Source: JANNMJ01 sp031397815 (GTDB lineage Bacteria; Bacteroidota; Bacteroidia; Cytophagales; Hymenobacteraceae). Taken from it: a stretch of 48,131 bases of DNA. Where the stretch lies: positions 1 to 48,131 of the forward strand of contig JANNMJ010000020.1 of NCBI GenBank assembly GCA_031397815.1. Reading direction: 5' to 3'. This document shows positions 8,618 through 17,473 of this stretch, piece after piece. The notes under the pieces are model-generated. The model was not told the origin of the DNA. It saw only the letters and a program-made list of their open reading frames with translations, and did no database searches. The position numbers and the translations under genes were made by a program. Within the stretch, counting starts at the first letter, position 1; each line of letters begins with the position of its first letter.

Positions 8618-9712
8618 ATGACCGATTCTACTCCTTCTCCGGCCTTTTTCGCCTCCACCCTATCGGCTTGGTACGGCCGCTCACATCGGCCGCTGCCGTG
8701 GCGCGCCACCCGCGACCCGTACGCGATTTGGCTCTCGGAAGTCATTCTCCAGCAAACCCGCGTGGCGCAGGGCCTGCCGTATTACGAGCGGTTTATGGCC
8801 GCCTACCCGACCGTCGCCGACTTGGCTGCTGCTCCCGAAGATGACGTGCTGCGGCACTGGCAAGGCCTCGGCTACTACTCCCGGGCGCGCAACATGCACC
8901 ACACGGCGCAGCTCGTGATGGCGGATTTCGGCGGGCGCTTCCCTTCCACTTACGCGGGCTTGCTCCAGCTGCGCGGCATCGGTCCTTACACGGCGGCGGC
9001 CGTGGCGTCGTTTGCGTTTGGGGAGCGCGTGGCGGTCGTGGATGGCAACGTGTTCCGGGTGCTGTCGCGGGTTTTCGGGATCACCGATGATATCGCCAAG
9101 CCCGCTACCCGCGCCGTCTTCCAGCGGCAGGCCGATCATCTGATGGCCGCCGCCATTGATCCCGCCGAGTTCAACCAAGCGCTGATGGAGTTTGGCGCCG
9201 TGCAGTGCACTCCGGCGCGGCCCGACTGCCTGTTTTGTCCGCTGCGCGAAGCCTGTTTTGCGTTTCAGCACGGGATGATTGAGCAATTGCCCGTGAAGGC
9301 GAAGGCGAAGGCGGCGGTAACCCGGCAGCTCCATTACGTGGCGCTGCGCTGGCAGAATCAGCTTTACCTCCGCAAGCGCCCCAGCGGCGATATCTGGCAT
9401 TCGCTCTACGACCTCCCGACTGTGGAGCTTCCTTCAGATGAGATTCCCTTGCCCGAAGCCCTCGCCGAGCAGCTAACTCAGTGGCGCGCGACGGCACTCC
9501 CGATGACGCTTGACGCCGCCGAGCCGACGCCCACGTACCGCCACGTCCTGAGTCATCAGAAGCTGGTGGCGCAGTTTCATACCGTTGAGCTGGCCGCGCC
9601 GCTGCCCGCCGAAACCTTGCTCTCCACGGGCATGATGCCGTACTCGGCGACCGAAATCGAGCGCCTCCCGAAACCGCGCTTACTGGTGCAGTGGCTGGAC
9701 GACAACGCGTGA
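8618..9712 (+). CDS. mutY: A/G-specific adenine DNA glycosylase
   Basis: A 364-residue base-excision repair enzyme that removes adenine mispaired with 8-oxoguanine. Visible features: catalytic Glu41 in SEVILQQTR, the helix-hairpin-helix LRGIGPYTAAAVASFAFGE with VDGNVFRV containing catalytic Asp141, and the iron-sulfur loop Cys196-X6-Cys203-X2-Cys206-X5-Cys212 (CTPARPDCLFCPLREAC). The C-terminal part (about 230-360) is the NUDIX-like 8-oxoG recognition domain. The ATG at 8618 is the natural start; a TTG directly before it is not needed. It keeps the phylum-typical order mutY-ssb-gld genes. Confidence 0.95.
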   Translation: MTDSTPSPAFFASTLSAWYGRSHRPLPWRATRDPYAIWLSEVILQQTRVAQGLPYYERFMAAYPTVADLAAAPEDDVLRHWQGLGYYSRARNMHHTAQLVMADFGGRFPSTYAGLLQLRGIGPYTAAAVASFAFGERVAVVDGNVFRVLSRVFGITDDIAKPATRAVFQRQADHLMAAAIDPAEFNQALMEFGAVQCTPARPDCLFCPLREACFAFQHGMIEQLPVKAKAKAAVTRQLHYVALRWQNQLYLRKRPSGDIWHSLYDLPTVELPSDEIPLPEALAEQLTQWRATALPMTLDAAEPTPTYRHVLSHQKLVAQFHTVELAAPLPAETLLSTGMMPYSATEIERLPKPRLLVQWLDDNA

Positions 9713-9872
9713 GCTGCGACTCGAATCAAAAAATATTTTCTGCGTTTGCGCGCGGGAAACGGCCTTTTTGAAAAAAAGTTTGGTTTTCATTGTTAAGGTT
9801 TTTCCGATTTCGGTCATTAATGGTGAAGTCCGGTACCCTTTCCCCTGTTTTTCACTACTCTTTTTTCAGACG

Positions 9873-10307
9873 ATGCAAGGCGTCAACAAAGTCATTCTAA
9901 TCGGCAATCTGGGTAAAGACCCCGAGATGCGTCAGCTGGAGAACGAACGTTCGAAAGCCGGTTTCACCCTCGCCACCACCGACACGCACCGTGACCGCGA
10001 CGGCAAGCGCGTCGACTATACGGAGTGGCACAACGTGGTCAGCTGGAATGATGGTCTCAACCGTGAGGTCATCATGAAGTATCTCCACAAAGGCAGTCGC
10101 GTGTATGTGGAAGGGCAAATCCGCTCGCGGCAGTATCAAGATAAAGAAAACATTACCCGCTACATCACTGAAATACACATCGATCAGCTCACTCTGCTCG
10201 ACACCAAGCCCACCGGTGCTATGGACGGTGCGGTTTCCAACTCTGCCGAGGAGGCTACCCCGGTGACTTACGCTCAACAACCTGAACCCGACTCGCTGCC
10301 CTTCTAA
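9873..10307 (+). CDS. ssb: Single-stranded DNA-binding protein
   Basis: A 144-residue SSB that coats single-stranded DNA in replication and repair. The OB fold covers residues 1-108 (VNKVILIGNLGKDPEMR, WHNVVSWND, LHKGSRVYVEGQIRSRQY). A flexible linker leads to the acidic tip PDSLPF, the docking peptide for partner enzymes such as RecG. The start is ATG 9873 (MQGVNKV); the 35 upstream in-frame residues are unlike the family. It lies 160 bases behind mutY and is followed by a strong hairpin. Confidence 0.95.
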   Translation: MQGVNKVILIGNLGKDPEMRQLENERSKAGFTLATTDTHRDRDGKRVDYTEWHNVVSWNDGLNREVIMKYLHKGSRVYVEGQIRSRQYQDKENITRYITEIHIDQLTLLDTKPTGAMDGAVSNSAEEATPVTYAQQPEPDSLPF

Positions 10308-10343
10308 CTGCGCCTCCGTTCTGACTTACATATGAAAGCCGCA

Positions 10344-10376
10344 GGCCCGCCCGGAACTCGTTCCGGGCGGGCCTTT
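10344..10376 (+). terminator. Strong hairpin terminator after ssb
   Basis: Perfect 13-bp arms GGCCCGCCCGGAA (10344-10356) and TTCCGGGCGGGCC (10361-10373) with loop CTCG, followed only by TTT. The stem is very stable; the short T-run leaves some doubt. Confidence 0.62.
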
Positions 10377-10380
10377 CGCG

Positions 10381-10408
10381 TTGACCGGCGCGGGCGGGGG
10401 TATTTTTG
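10381..10408 (+). promoter_or_regulatory. Candidate promoter of gldD
   Basis: TATTTTTG (10401-10408) matches TAnnTTTG perfectly. A TTG (10381-10383) stands 17 bp upstream, slightly closer than usual. It argues against any gldD start before about 10415. Confidence 0.42.
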
Positions 10409-10441
10409 AGCGAGAATCGGCGGGCGCCGGTCGGTCAGCGG

Positions 10442-11083
10442 ATGATAGCTACTCGGAGGATGAGATATTTTGCTCAACAGACTGCCGCCGTCGGGAAGGG
10501 CGGCGCCTTGCTTGCCTTGCTGTTGGCGAGCGCCTGCACGCGCGATTGCACGCCCAAGCCGCGCGGCTGGAACCGTATCGACCTGCCGCGTCCGGCGTAT
10601 CAGCCGCTGGCAGCGGCGCACAGCATCCGGCATCCGTACGCGTTCGACGTCTCGCGCTACGTGAAGGTCCTGCGCGACTCATCGGGTTTCGGCGTCCGCG
10701 AGCCGCATTGGATCAACCTCTATTACCCGCGCTTTCAGGCCAGTATTCAGCTGACCTACGCCGATTTCAGCGGCCACCCCGGCGCGCTCGAAAAGCTAAT
10801 TGCCGACGCCCGCAAGCTCACCAGCAAGCACGAGGTGAAAGCCAGCGGCATCCGCGAGCAAGTGCTCCGAACGGATACCGGCCTCTCCGCCGACGTCTTC
10901 GATTTGAGCGGCGAGGTGCCGAGTCAGTTTCAGTTTTACGTCACTGATTCCACGCGGCACTTCCTGCGCGGCGCGCTGTATTTCCGCACGGCTGTCGCGA
11001 ACGACTCGCTCGCGCCGGTCATCCAGTTCATCCGCGCCGATGCGGTTCGGATGCTCAACACGCTCACCTTCGAGAAGAAATAA
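10442..11083 (+). CDS. gldD: Gliding motility lipoprotein GldD
   Basis: A 213-residue lipoprotein. The signal peptide runs to the lipobox LLLASAC with Cys32 as the lipidated residue. The mature protein shows the GldD hallmark CTPKPRGWNRIDLP soon after the cysteine, then a single compact domain ending LNTLTFEKK. GldD is required for gliding and acts with the T9SS/gliding machinery at the envelope. In flavobacteria the order is ssb-gldE-gldD; here gldE is absent between them. The ATG at 10442 gives a positively charged n-region (MIATRRMR); ATG 10460 is an alternative. recG follows 41 bases downstream. Confidence 0.88.
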   Translation: MIATRRMRYFAQQTAAVGKGGALLALLLASACTRDCTPKPRGWNRIDLPRPAYQPLAAAHSIRHPYAFDVSRYVKVLRDSSGFGVREPHWINLYYPRFQASIQLTYADFSGHPGALEKLIADARKLTSKHEVKASGIREQVLRTDTGLSADVFDLSGEVPSQFQFYVTDSTRHFLRGALYFRTAVANDSLAPVIQFIRADAVRMLNTLTFEKK

Positions 11084-11124
11084 CCCCGCGTAACCTCCCC
11101 CTGTAATCTGGCAACCGAGTAGTA

Positions 11125-13227
11125 ATGGCGGGCTTCTTCTCCTATCCGATTGAGCTATTGCGCGGCGTCGGCGCGGCCCGCGCCAAGCTGTTGCAGACGG
11201 AGCTACGCCTGTTCACGTACGGCGATCTGGTGCAGTATTACCCGTTCCGTCACCTCGACCGGACGCAGTATTACGCCATCGCCGACCTCACCGACGACCT
11301 CCCGCACGTTCAGGTGCGCGGCATCATCCGCCGTAAACAGCTCATCGGCGAGGGCCGGGCGCAACGGTTGTCGGCGGTTCTGGTGGATGCCGCCGGGAGC
11401 GAACTGGAGCTGGTGTGGTTCAAGGGACTGAAATGGGTGGAGCGGCAGGTGCGGATTGATGTCGAGTACATCGTGTTCGGGAAGCCGTCGGAGTTCAACG
11501 GCCGCTTCAACATCGTGCATCCCGAGCTGGAAGATGTGGCGGCGCAGAAAGCCAGTGGCACGGCCGCCCTCCAGCCGGTTTACAACACCACCGAGAAGCT
11601 CAAGAATCATCATCTCGATTCGAAAGCGATTGCCCGGCTCATCGCGGAAGTGCTGCCGCAGATTGGCCCGCACGTTCACGAAACGCTCCCCGCCGCTATT
11701 CTGGAGCGTTATGCGCTGCTGCCGCGCTCGTTGGCGTTGGCGCAGATTCACTTTCCGCCGTCGGCGGATGCGTTGCAGCGGGCGCGGTTTCGGCTGAAAT
11801 TCGAGGAGCTTTTTTACCTCCAGCTCAAGCTGTTACGGCAGCGCGGGCTGCGGAAGGTGGAGCTGGCGGGGCAGATTTTTCAGAAAGTGCCGTCGGTCGG
11901 GGAGTTCTATCATCATCATTTGCCTTTCGATCTGACCGGCGCGCAGAAACGGGTGGTGAAGGAAATTCACCGCGATATGAGCACCGGGCGGCAGATGAAT
12001 CGGCTGCTGCAAGGCGATGTGGGTTCCGGCAAAACCATCGTAGCGTTCCTGACGATGCTCATGGCCGCCGACAACGGCGCCCAAGCCTGCCTGATGGCGC
12101 CCACCGAGATTCTCGCCGATCAGCATTTCACCGGCCTCGAACCGTACGCGCGACGGATGAACCGCCGTATCGCCAAGCTGACCGGCTCGACCCGCCCGGC
12201 TGCCCGGCGCGAGCTGCACGCCGCCCTACGCTCCGGCGAGCTGGATTTTCTGGTCGGCACCCACGCTCTGCTCGAAGACGGCGTGCAGTTCAAGAACCTC
12301 GGCCTCACCATTATGGACGAGCAGCACCGCTTCGGCGTGCAGCAGCGCGCCAAGCTCTGGCAGAAAAACCCCGACGTGATTCCGCACGTCCTCGTGATGA
12401 CCGCCACGCCCATCCCGCGCACCCTCGCGATGACCGTTTACGGCGACCTCGACGTGAGCATCATCGATGAGCTACCCGCCGGGCGTAAGCCCATTGCCAC
12501 GGTGCACCGCTACGAGGAGAAGCGGAGCCAAGTGTACCAGTTTCTGCGCGAAGAAATCCGGAAAGGGCGCCAAGCCTACATCGTGTACCCGCTCATCGAG
12601 GAGAACGAGCAGCTGGCGCTCAAAAGCCTGACCGAAGGCTACGCGCAGGTGCAGGCCGTTTTCCCCGAATTTGGCGTGAGTATGGTTCACGGCCAGTTAT
12701 CGGCGTTCGAGAAGGATGAAGAGATGCAACGCTTCATCAGTGGAAAAACGCAGATTCTGGTTGCGACGACAGTGATTGAAGTCGGCGTGAACGTGCCGAA
12801 CGCGACGATGATGATCATCGAGAACGCCGAGCGGTTCGGCCTCTCGCAGCTTCACCAGCTGCGCGGGCGCGTGGGGCGCGGCGGCGAGCAGAGCTACTGC
12901 GTCCTGCTCACGGGCTACAAGCTGAGTAAAGACGGCCGCACCCGCCTCGAAACAATGGTCCGCACCACCGACGGCTTCGAGATTGCTGACGTCGACCTCA
13001 AGCTACGCGGCCCCGGCGATCTGACGGGCACCCAACAATCGGGCGTCCTCGACCTCATGATCGCCGATATCGCCAAAGACGGCCAGCTGATGGCGGAAGC
13101 ACGCGGCGCCGCCCAAGAAATCCTCGAAGCCGACCCAGAGCTGGTATCGGCGGAGAATGAGCCGATTCAGCGGCAGATCGAAGCTCAGCGGCGTTCCGGC
13201 AGCCTGAACTGGAGCCGAATCAGTTAG
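11125..13227 (+). CDS. recG: ATP-dependent DNA helicase RecG
   Basis: A 700-residue fork-reversal helicase used in recombination and restart of stalled replication forks. It has an N-terminal wedge/OB domain (about 60-160, including GIIRRKQLIGEGRAQRLSAV), Walker A GDVGSGKT (about 297-304), the DEQH box MDEQHRFGVQQR (about 398), motif III MTATPIPRTLAM, and motif VI QLRGRVGRGGEQSYC with the TRG region GFEIADVDLKLRGPGDL. Length and motifs match intact family members. It shares the plus strand with mutY, ssb and gldD; SSB tails are known to recruit RecG. Confidence 0.96.
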   Translation: MAGFFSYPIELLRGVGAARAKLLQTELRLFTYGDLVQYYPFRHLDRTQYYAIADLTDDLPHVQVRGIIRRKQLIGEGRAQRLSAVLVDAAGSELELVWFKGLKWVERQVRIDVEYIVFGKPSEFNGRFNIVHPELEDVAAQKASGTAALQPVYNTTEKLKNHHLDSKAIARLIAEVLPQIGPHVHETLPAAILERYALLPRSLALAQIHFPPSADALQRARFRLKFEELFYLQLKLLRQRGLRKVELAGQIFQKVPSVGEFYHHHLPFDLTGAQKRVVKEIHRDMSTGRQMNRLLQGDVGSGKTIVAFLTMLMAADNGAQACLMAPTEILADQHFTGLEPYARRMNRRIAKLTGSTRPAARRELHAALRSGELDFLVGTHALLEDGVQFKNLGLTIMDEQHRFGVQQRAKLWQKNPDVIPHVLVMTATPIPRTLAMTVYGDLDVSIIDELPAGRKPIATVHRYEEKRSQVYQFLREEIRKGRQAYIVYPLIEENEQLALKSLTEGYAQVQAVFPEFGVSMVHGQLSAFEKDEEMQRFISGKTQILVATTVIEVGVNVPNATMMIIENAERFGLSQLHQLRGRVGRGGEQSYCVLLTGYKLSKDGRTRLETMVRTTDGFEIADVDLKLRGPGDLTGTQQSGVLDLMIADIAKDGQLMAEARGAAQEILEADPELVSAENEPIQRQIEAQRRSGSLNWSRIS

Positions 13228-13410
13228 CATCAGTTAAGGGGATTTTCTTTGAACAGACCTCGGAAGCGCTCCGTCGCTCCTGCCCGGGAAACCTTGCGCA
13301 ATCGTTGGCGTTACCCGACATAGGTAACCCGCTCCTCCATTCCGTAATTACGAAGTGGCGGCGCGGGCGGCGCGGGATTCAAAAAAAGAAAACCTGTCTT
13401 CCTACTATTG
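13228..13410. other. Intergenic region, nothing recognised
   Basis: 183 bases between the convergent ends of recG and the small exported protein. I see no gene, promoter or convincing terminator. Confidence 0.4.
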
Positions 13411-13668
13411 CTAGTCCAGCTCAGCCATCGACGACAGCGAGGCGGCTTGCGTGGTTACGGGGCGAGGGGGAAGTGCCTTCACTTTCGGAGCGACAGTCAC
13501 CGGCACAAGGCGGGCGACGGGAGCAGCGGAAGTGCGGGCGGCAGCTTCCAGCCGAATAATCTGATCGAGGGACCGACCGGGGTTCGTTTGCTCAACATCG
13601 CGGGCCAAACGGCCTACGATTACAAGGCCAAGCATCAACGATGTTTTGAGGAGTATGCGCAGTTTCAT
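13411..13668 (-). CDS. Small exported or membrane protein, unknown function
   Basis: An 85-residue protein with an N-terminal basic-hydrophobic segment (MKLRILLKTSLMLGLVIVGR), either a signal peptide or a membrane anchor, followed by a short charged part (DQIIRLEAAAR) and an Ala/Pro/Val-rich tail. I do not recognise a family. Its reality is supported by a textbook promoter about 170 bases upstream and by a plausible ATG. It stands alone between recG and a secreted protein, with no partner on its strand. The leader of about 170 bases is long for this phylum and could carry regulation. Confidence 0.55.
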   Translation of the reverse strand: MKLRILLKTSLMLGLVIVGRLARDVEQTNPGRSLDQIIRLEAAARTSAAPVARLVPVTVAPKVKALPPRPVTTQAASLSSMAELD

Positions 13669-13836
13669 GGTTCGTTTCAGACCCCGAAGGCACTACCAAG
13701 TGCCGCCGGTTGCTGGTAAGGTGAAGAAGGGTGAGTTAGGGGTAACCGTGTAATCAAGAAGCCAATTTAGCGGTTTTGCTCAAAAAAAACAACCTCCGTA
13801 GAAGCCTTTGAATCGTTTTTACCGTCTTGGTGCCCG

Positions 13837-13866
13837 CAAAAGTAGGGGCTGGCTCTCAAATTACAA
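13837..13866 (-). promoter_or_regulatory. Consensus promoter of the small exported protein
   Basis: Minus strand: TTG (13864-13866), 19-bp spacer, TACTTTTG (13837-13844). This is a perfect Bacteroidota vegetative promoter. Confidence 0.75.
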
Positions 13867-13992
13867 CATTTAGGTTGGTTATTCTTTCGTTAACATTGCA
13901 TCAACCTTTCGCTAAAGGCGGCGTGGAACGTAGCATCTTTGTGACGGCCGCTAATTACGTGGTCGCTCACTTTGTAGTTGTCTATCCGACCC

Positions 13993-15468
13993 GTGATTAC
14001 TCGTTTGCTTCCGCTTTGCCGGGTAGCGGCGCTGGTGTTTGCCGCGCTCCTGCTGAACATTTCGCCTGTTAAGGCGCAGACTAAGGTAAAAACAGTGCCT
14101 TTTGCCTATGTGCCTGATAAGTCGGCAGATCCGTATGCAGAAAGGGTGCCTAATAAACTCCTGCCCCTCCCCGACGGCACTTTTTTGCTCCTGACGCGCC
14201 GCACTGCGCAGGAATATGCCGTGGAACATTATGCAGGTTCCGACTTGAAAAAAAGTTGGTCGTGCGCGGTGCCACTGGGCGCCGGTGAGGTGATCGACGC
14301 GTTCACCACCACGGCGGATGCGGCGACGATTATCACGTACCGCCTCGTGAATGAAACGCTGACGCAGTCAATCGCGGGGTTCAAGATCGACCTCGCGACC
14401 GGCAAGCGCACCGAGCGCACCGAGCTGTTGGCCGCGCCGAAAGGCCGTCGGCTCAACGCCGCCGTGTCCGACGACGGCACCAAGCTCGTGGCTTACGAAA
14501 CCAAAGCGCGCCAAAGCCAGATCGTGGAGCTACAAACCGTCGTCTTCGACAACTCCTTCCGTGAGCTGACCCGCACCACGGTTGATCTGCGCGGTGCCGG
14601 GGCCTCGCCGTCGGCCACGGTACGCATCGCCAACACCGGCGACCAATACGTGGGGCTTCAAACCGACGGCGGCATCAAGCTGACCGTGCGGCGCTACCCG
14701 CTCAAGGGCACGGAAGCGCAAGTGCTTGGCGTGCCCGTCGGGGGCGTGTTCGGCGGACAGAAGGTGTATATCTTCGACACGGCGTACCGCTTCGACCAGG
14801 ACGGGGCGCTTTACGCCGCCGCTACGTGCATGAACGAGGAAAGCGGCGAGTATTACAGTCTGAAGGTGGTGAAATTCGATTTTCAGGCCAACGATATCCG
14901 CTACGCCGAAGAGCTGAAATTCAATCCCGCCTTCCTCACCGAGCTGACCGCCTCAGCGAAAACCGCTGGCAGCACCGCCCCCGACCGCCTCGCCGACACC
15001 TACATCAGCGACGTGCTGCTGACGCCCGAGAAGCAGGTAGTGGTGGTGATGGAGCGTAAGGAAGAGGAAGGCGAGAAAGCGCCGCACTTCGCCAAAGAGC
15101 TGCTGCTGTTTGGCTACAACGAGTTCGGCGCGCCCACTTGGCATTCCGCCCTCTGGAAAAATCAGCAAGCCCCGGCCGATGAAGGCTACGCCGGCATCAG
15201 TTACCGGGCGCACGTTCAGGGCACGACCGTGCATTTGGTTGCGCTGGAAACCATCGGCAAGAAAACCGATCTCTACGATCACAGCTTCAGCGCCCTCACC
15301 GGCAAAATGCTGCCCTTACGGCCGCTGGGCCTCAACGTGGCGCCGGGGCAAGCCGTCAACTACGTCAAGGATTTCACGACGTGGCTGGATGCCAAAACGC
15401 TGTTCGCCGTCAGCCGGCCCGCCAAAAACGCCGCGACGCTGACGCTCAACAAGATCGTTCTGAAGTAA
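13993..15468 (+). CDS. Secreted protein of unknown function
   Basis: 491 residues with a clear Sec signal peptide (VITRLLPLCRVAALVFAALLLN to the cleavage region VKAQ). The rest alternates short beta strands and turns, with repeated phrases of the type LLPLPDGTFLLLTRR, AAVSDDGTKLVAYE, NTGDQYVGLQTDGG and RFDQDGALYAAA, spaced like the blades of a beta-propeller. No catalytic motif or sorting domain is seen. I do not recognise the family. The GTG at 13993 is preferred; TTG 13978 would add five residues. It ends before a bidirectional hairpin shared with mscL. Confidence 0.75.
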   Translation: MITRLLPLCRVAALVFAALLLNISPVKAQTKVKTVPFAYVPDKSADPYAERVPNKLLPLPDGTFLLLTRRTAQEYAVEHYAGSDLKKSWSCAVPLGAGEVIDAFTTTADAATIITYRLVNETLTQSIAGFKIDLATGKRTERTELLAAPKGRRLNAAVSDDGTKLVAYETKARQSQIVELQTVVFDNSFRELTRTTVDLRGAGASPSATVRIANTGDQYVGLQTDGGIKLTVRRYPLKGTEAQVLGVPVGGVFGGQKVYIFDTAYRFDQDGALYAAATCMNEESGEYYSLKVVKFDFQANDIRYAEELKFNPAFLTELTASAKTAGSTAPDRLADTYISDVLLTPEKQVVVVMERKEEEGEKAPHFAKELLLFGYNEFGAPTWHSALWKNQQAPADEGYAGISYRAHVQGTTVHLVALETIGKKTDLYDHSFSALTGKMLPLRPLGLNVAPGQAVNYVKDFTTWLDAKTLFAVSRPAKNAATLTLNKIVLK

Positions 15469-15507
15469 CGCCCAGTCAGCTTCCGCAGAAAACTCCACAC
15501 ATAAAGC

Positions 15508-15541
15508 AAACGGCCGCTCCCCATCAGGGAAGCGGCCGTTT
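15508..15541. terminator. Bidirectional intrinsic terminator
   Basis: Arms AAACGGCCGCTCCCC and GGGAAGCGGCCGTTT form a near-perfect hairpin with A-rich and T-rich flanks, between two convergent genes. Confidence 0.7.
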
Positions 15542-15596
15542 ACGTTAAGAGCCGAGCCGTAGGCAGGCGTCAGCTTTAGGCTAATTCTGTGGCGAA

Positions 15597-16019
15597 CTAG
15601 ACGTTCCGCCCACGTAGCGCATCGCGGATTTCCATCAGCAGCACCTGATCCGTGGTTGGCGCAGGCGGCGGCGTAGGGGCAGCAGCTTCTTTCTTCATCA
15701 TCGAGTTCATCGCCTTAATCATCGCGAAAACGGCGATGGCGATGATCACGAAGTCGAATACCGATTGCAGGAAGTTCCCGTAGTTCATCGTCACGGCGGG
15801 CAAAGCCTTACCGGCTGCATCCACGGTAGCCGCTTTCAGCTCGAATTTCAAATCCCGAAAGCTCACTCCACCAATTGCCACGCCGATTGGCGGCATGATG
15901 ATATCATCCACGAAAGACGATACGATCTTACCAAACGAAGCACCAATGATAACGCCGACCGCCAAGTCAACGACATTGCCGCGCATCGCGAAAGCTTTGA
16001 ATTCTTTAACTAGTCCCAT
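15597..16019 (-). CDS. mscL: Large-conductance mechanosensitive channel
   Basis: A 140-residue inner-membrane channel that opens under membrane tension and relieves osmotic downshock. The N-terminal amphipathic helix MGLVKEFKAFAMRGNVVDLAV and TM1 with the conserved GVIIGASFGKIVSSFVDDIIMPP are typical. TM2 is FVIIAIAVFAMIKAMN, and the C-terminal helix (residues about 118-140, TDQVLLMEIRDALR) follows a Pro/Ala linker. The ATG at 16019 is chosen because the family starts at this residue; eleven extra upstream residues do not match. Confidence 0.95.
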   Translation of the reverse strand: MGLVKEFKAFAMRGNVVDLAVGVIIGASFGKIVSSFVDDIIMPPIGVAIGGVSFRDLKFELKAATVDAAGKALPAVTMNYGNFLQSVFDFVIIAIAVFAMIKAMNSMMKKEAAAPTPPPAPTTDQVLLMEIRDALRGRNV

Positions 16020-16136
16020 TACAGAAAAGGGGTAAAAAATGGAATGAATCACGCCGCAAGCACCCGCTTACGGCCTGTTTTGCGGCGCAAGATAATATAA
16101 AAGATTACAAGTAGTTCGTGAGCGCAACTTTTTTCT

Positions 16137-17357
16137 CTATTCCTCGTTGCTCGCAGCCGTCTCATAATCAGTGGCGCCGGTGCCATCGACGGCGGCGGTA
16201 AATTTTTCCCAACGGGTGAGCGCCGCCGCGAAATCAGCCGGCAGCTCCGACTTGAACTCCAGCCGTTTGCCGGTATCCGGATGCTCGAAACCCAAGCTGA
16301 CGGCGTGCAGGGCTTGGCGCGGCAGCACCTCCAGCGTATTGGCAATGAACTGGCGGTAGCGGGTAGTCCGTGGCCCTTGCAGCAGCTGCGCGCCGCCGTA
16401 ACCCACATCGCCGAACAGTGGGTGACCGATGTACTTAAAGTGCGCCCGAATCTGGTGGGTGCGCCCCGTTTCGAGGTGGCACTTCACGAGGGTCGCGTGG
16501 TGGAAGTTGCGCAGCACTTCGTAGTGCGTCACGGCGTGCTTGCCCTGGTCGCCGTCGGGGTAAACGGTCATGAGCTTGCGGTCGCGCGGGTGCCGCCCCA
16601 CGTTACCCCGAATAGTGCCTTTCGGTTCTTTGAGCTTGCCCCACACGAGCGCGTAATAGGTGCGCTCGATGGTGTGATGGAAAAACTGATTCGAGAGATG
16701 CGACATCGCCCATTCCGTCTTCCCGACGATCAGCAGCCCCGACGTGTCTTTATCGATGCGATGCACCAACCCCGGCCGCACCTCGCCGCTGCGGCCCACC
16801 GGCAGGTTCCGCAGATGGAAAGCCAAGCCGTTCACCAGCGTACCGTGCCAGTTCCCGTGCGCCGGGTGCACCACGATGCCCGCCGGCTTGTTCACCAACA
16901 GCACCGTATCGTCTTCGTACCGAATATCGAGCGGCATCTCTTCGGGAATGATGCTCGTTACTTCCCGAGGCTCCGCCGGAATCGCCATCGTGATGATGTC
17001 GTGCGGACGAATCCGGTAGGCGGCTTTCGTGGGCCGTCCGTTCACCTCCACCGCCCCGGCCTTAATGGCATTCTGCAACCGGTTCCGCGAGGCCTTCGAT
17101 ATGCGGTCGAAGAGGAACTTATCGAGCCGGGCCACCGCCTGCCCTTTATCGATCACGATTTTAACCTCCCGAATCAGCTCTTCGGAATCTTCCGCCTCGT
17201 CGTCGGCCTCGTCATCAGCATCAGAACCGCTACCGGCATCAAGGGCATTTTCGCCGTCCAGCAGGTTCTCGTCCGCTTGCTCGGCCGCGTCGCTCAAGGC
17301 GTTCAAATGCTCGTCTTCGTCGTCGGTGAGGTTGGGAGCCGCAGGATTGTGTTGCAT
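16137..17357 (-). CDS. rluD: RluA/RluD-family 23S rRNA pseudouridine synthase
   Basis: 406 residues. An S4 RNA-binding domain (about 78-135, ARLDKFLFDRISKASRNRLQ) precedes the synthase domain. The catalytic motif HRIDKDTSGLLIVGK contains the nucleophilic Asp; downstream GRTHQIRAHFKYIGHPLFGD is diagnostic for RluD-type enzymes, which modify helix 69 of 23S rRNA. Unusual is an acidic, disordered N-terminus of about 65 residues (LDAGSGSDADDEADDEAEDS) before the S4 domain. The start ATG 17357 is chosen over a 16-residue extension. RluD is the most likely paralog; RluA or RluC specificity cannot be excluded by eye. Confidence 0.88.
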   Translation of the reverse strand: MQHNPAAPNLTDDEDEHLNALSDAAEQADENLLDGENALDAGSGSDADDEADDEAEDSEELIREVKIVIDKGQAVARLDKFLFDRISKASRNRLQNAIKAGAVEVNGRPTKAAYRIRPHDIITMAIPAEPREVTSIIPEEMPLDIRYEDDTVLLVNKPAGIVVHPAHGNWHGTLVNGLAFHLRNLPVGRSGEVRPGLVHRIDKDTSGLLIVGKTEWAMSHLSNQFFHHTIERTYYALVWGKLKEPKGTIRGNVGRHPRDRKLMTVYPDGDQGKHAVTHYEVLRNFHHATLVKCHLETGRTHQIRAHFKYIGHPLFGDVGYGGAQLLQGPRTTRYRQFIANTLEVLPRQALHAVSLGFEHPDTGKRLEFKSELPADFAAALTRWEKFTAAVDGTGATDYETAASNEE

Positions 17358-17404
17358 CGGGATAGAAATGAGGTACTGGTAGCGTGATAGCGAGGTACTT
17401 GGCA

Positions 17405-17439
17405 CACAAAAAGCCGAAGCCCCTACGGACTTCGGCTTT
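17405..17439 (-). terminator. Intrinsic terminator after ompH
   Basis: Perfect 10-bp arms AAAGCCGAAG and CTTCGGCTTT, loop about ten bases, with a T-run on the minus strand. It separates the ompH/bamA transcript from rluD. Confidence 0.75.
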
Positions 17440-17473
17440 GGTGCCTCAACGGTTTCGGCCGAAGCCGAGAGGT

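Noticed and set aside
16281..17387. 368-residue open frame opposite rluD
   Set aside because: No recognisable domain, and rluD has unmistakable motifs on the minus strand.
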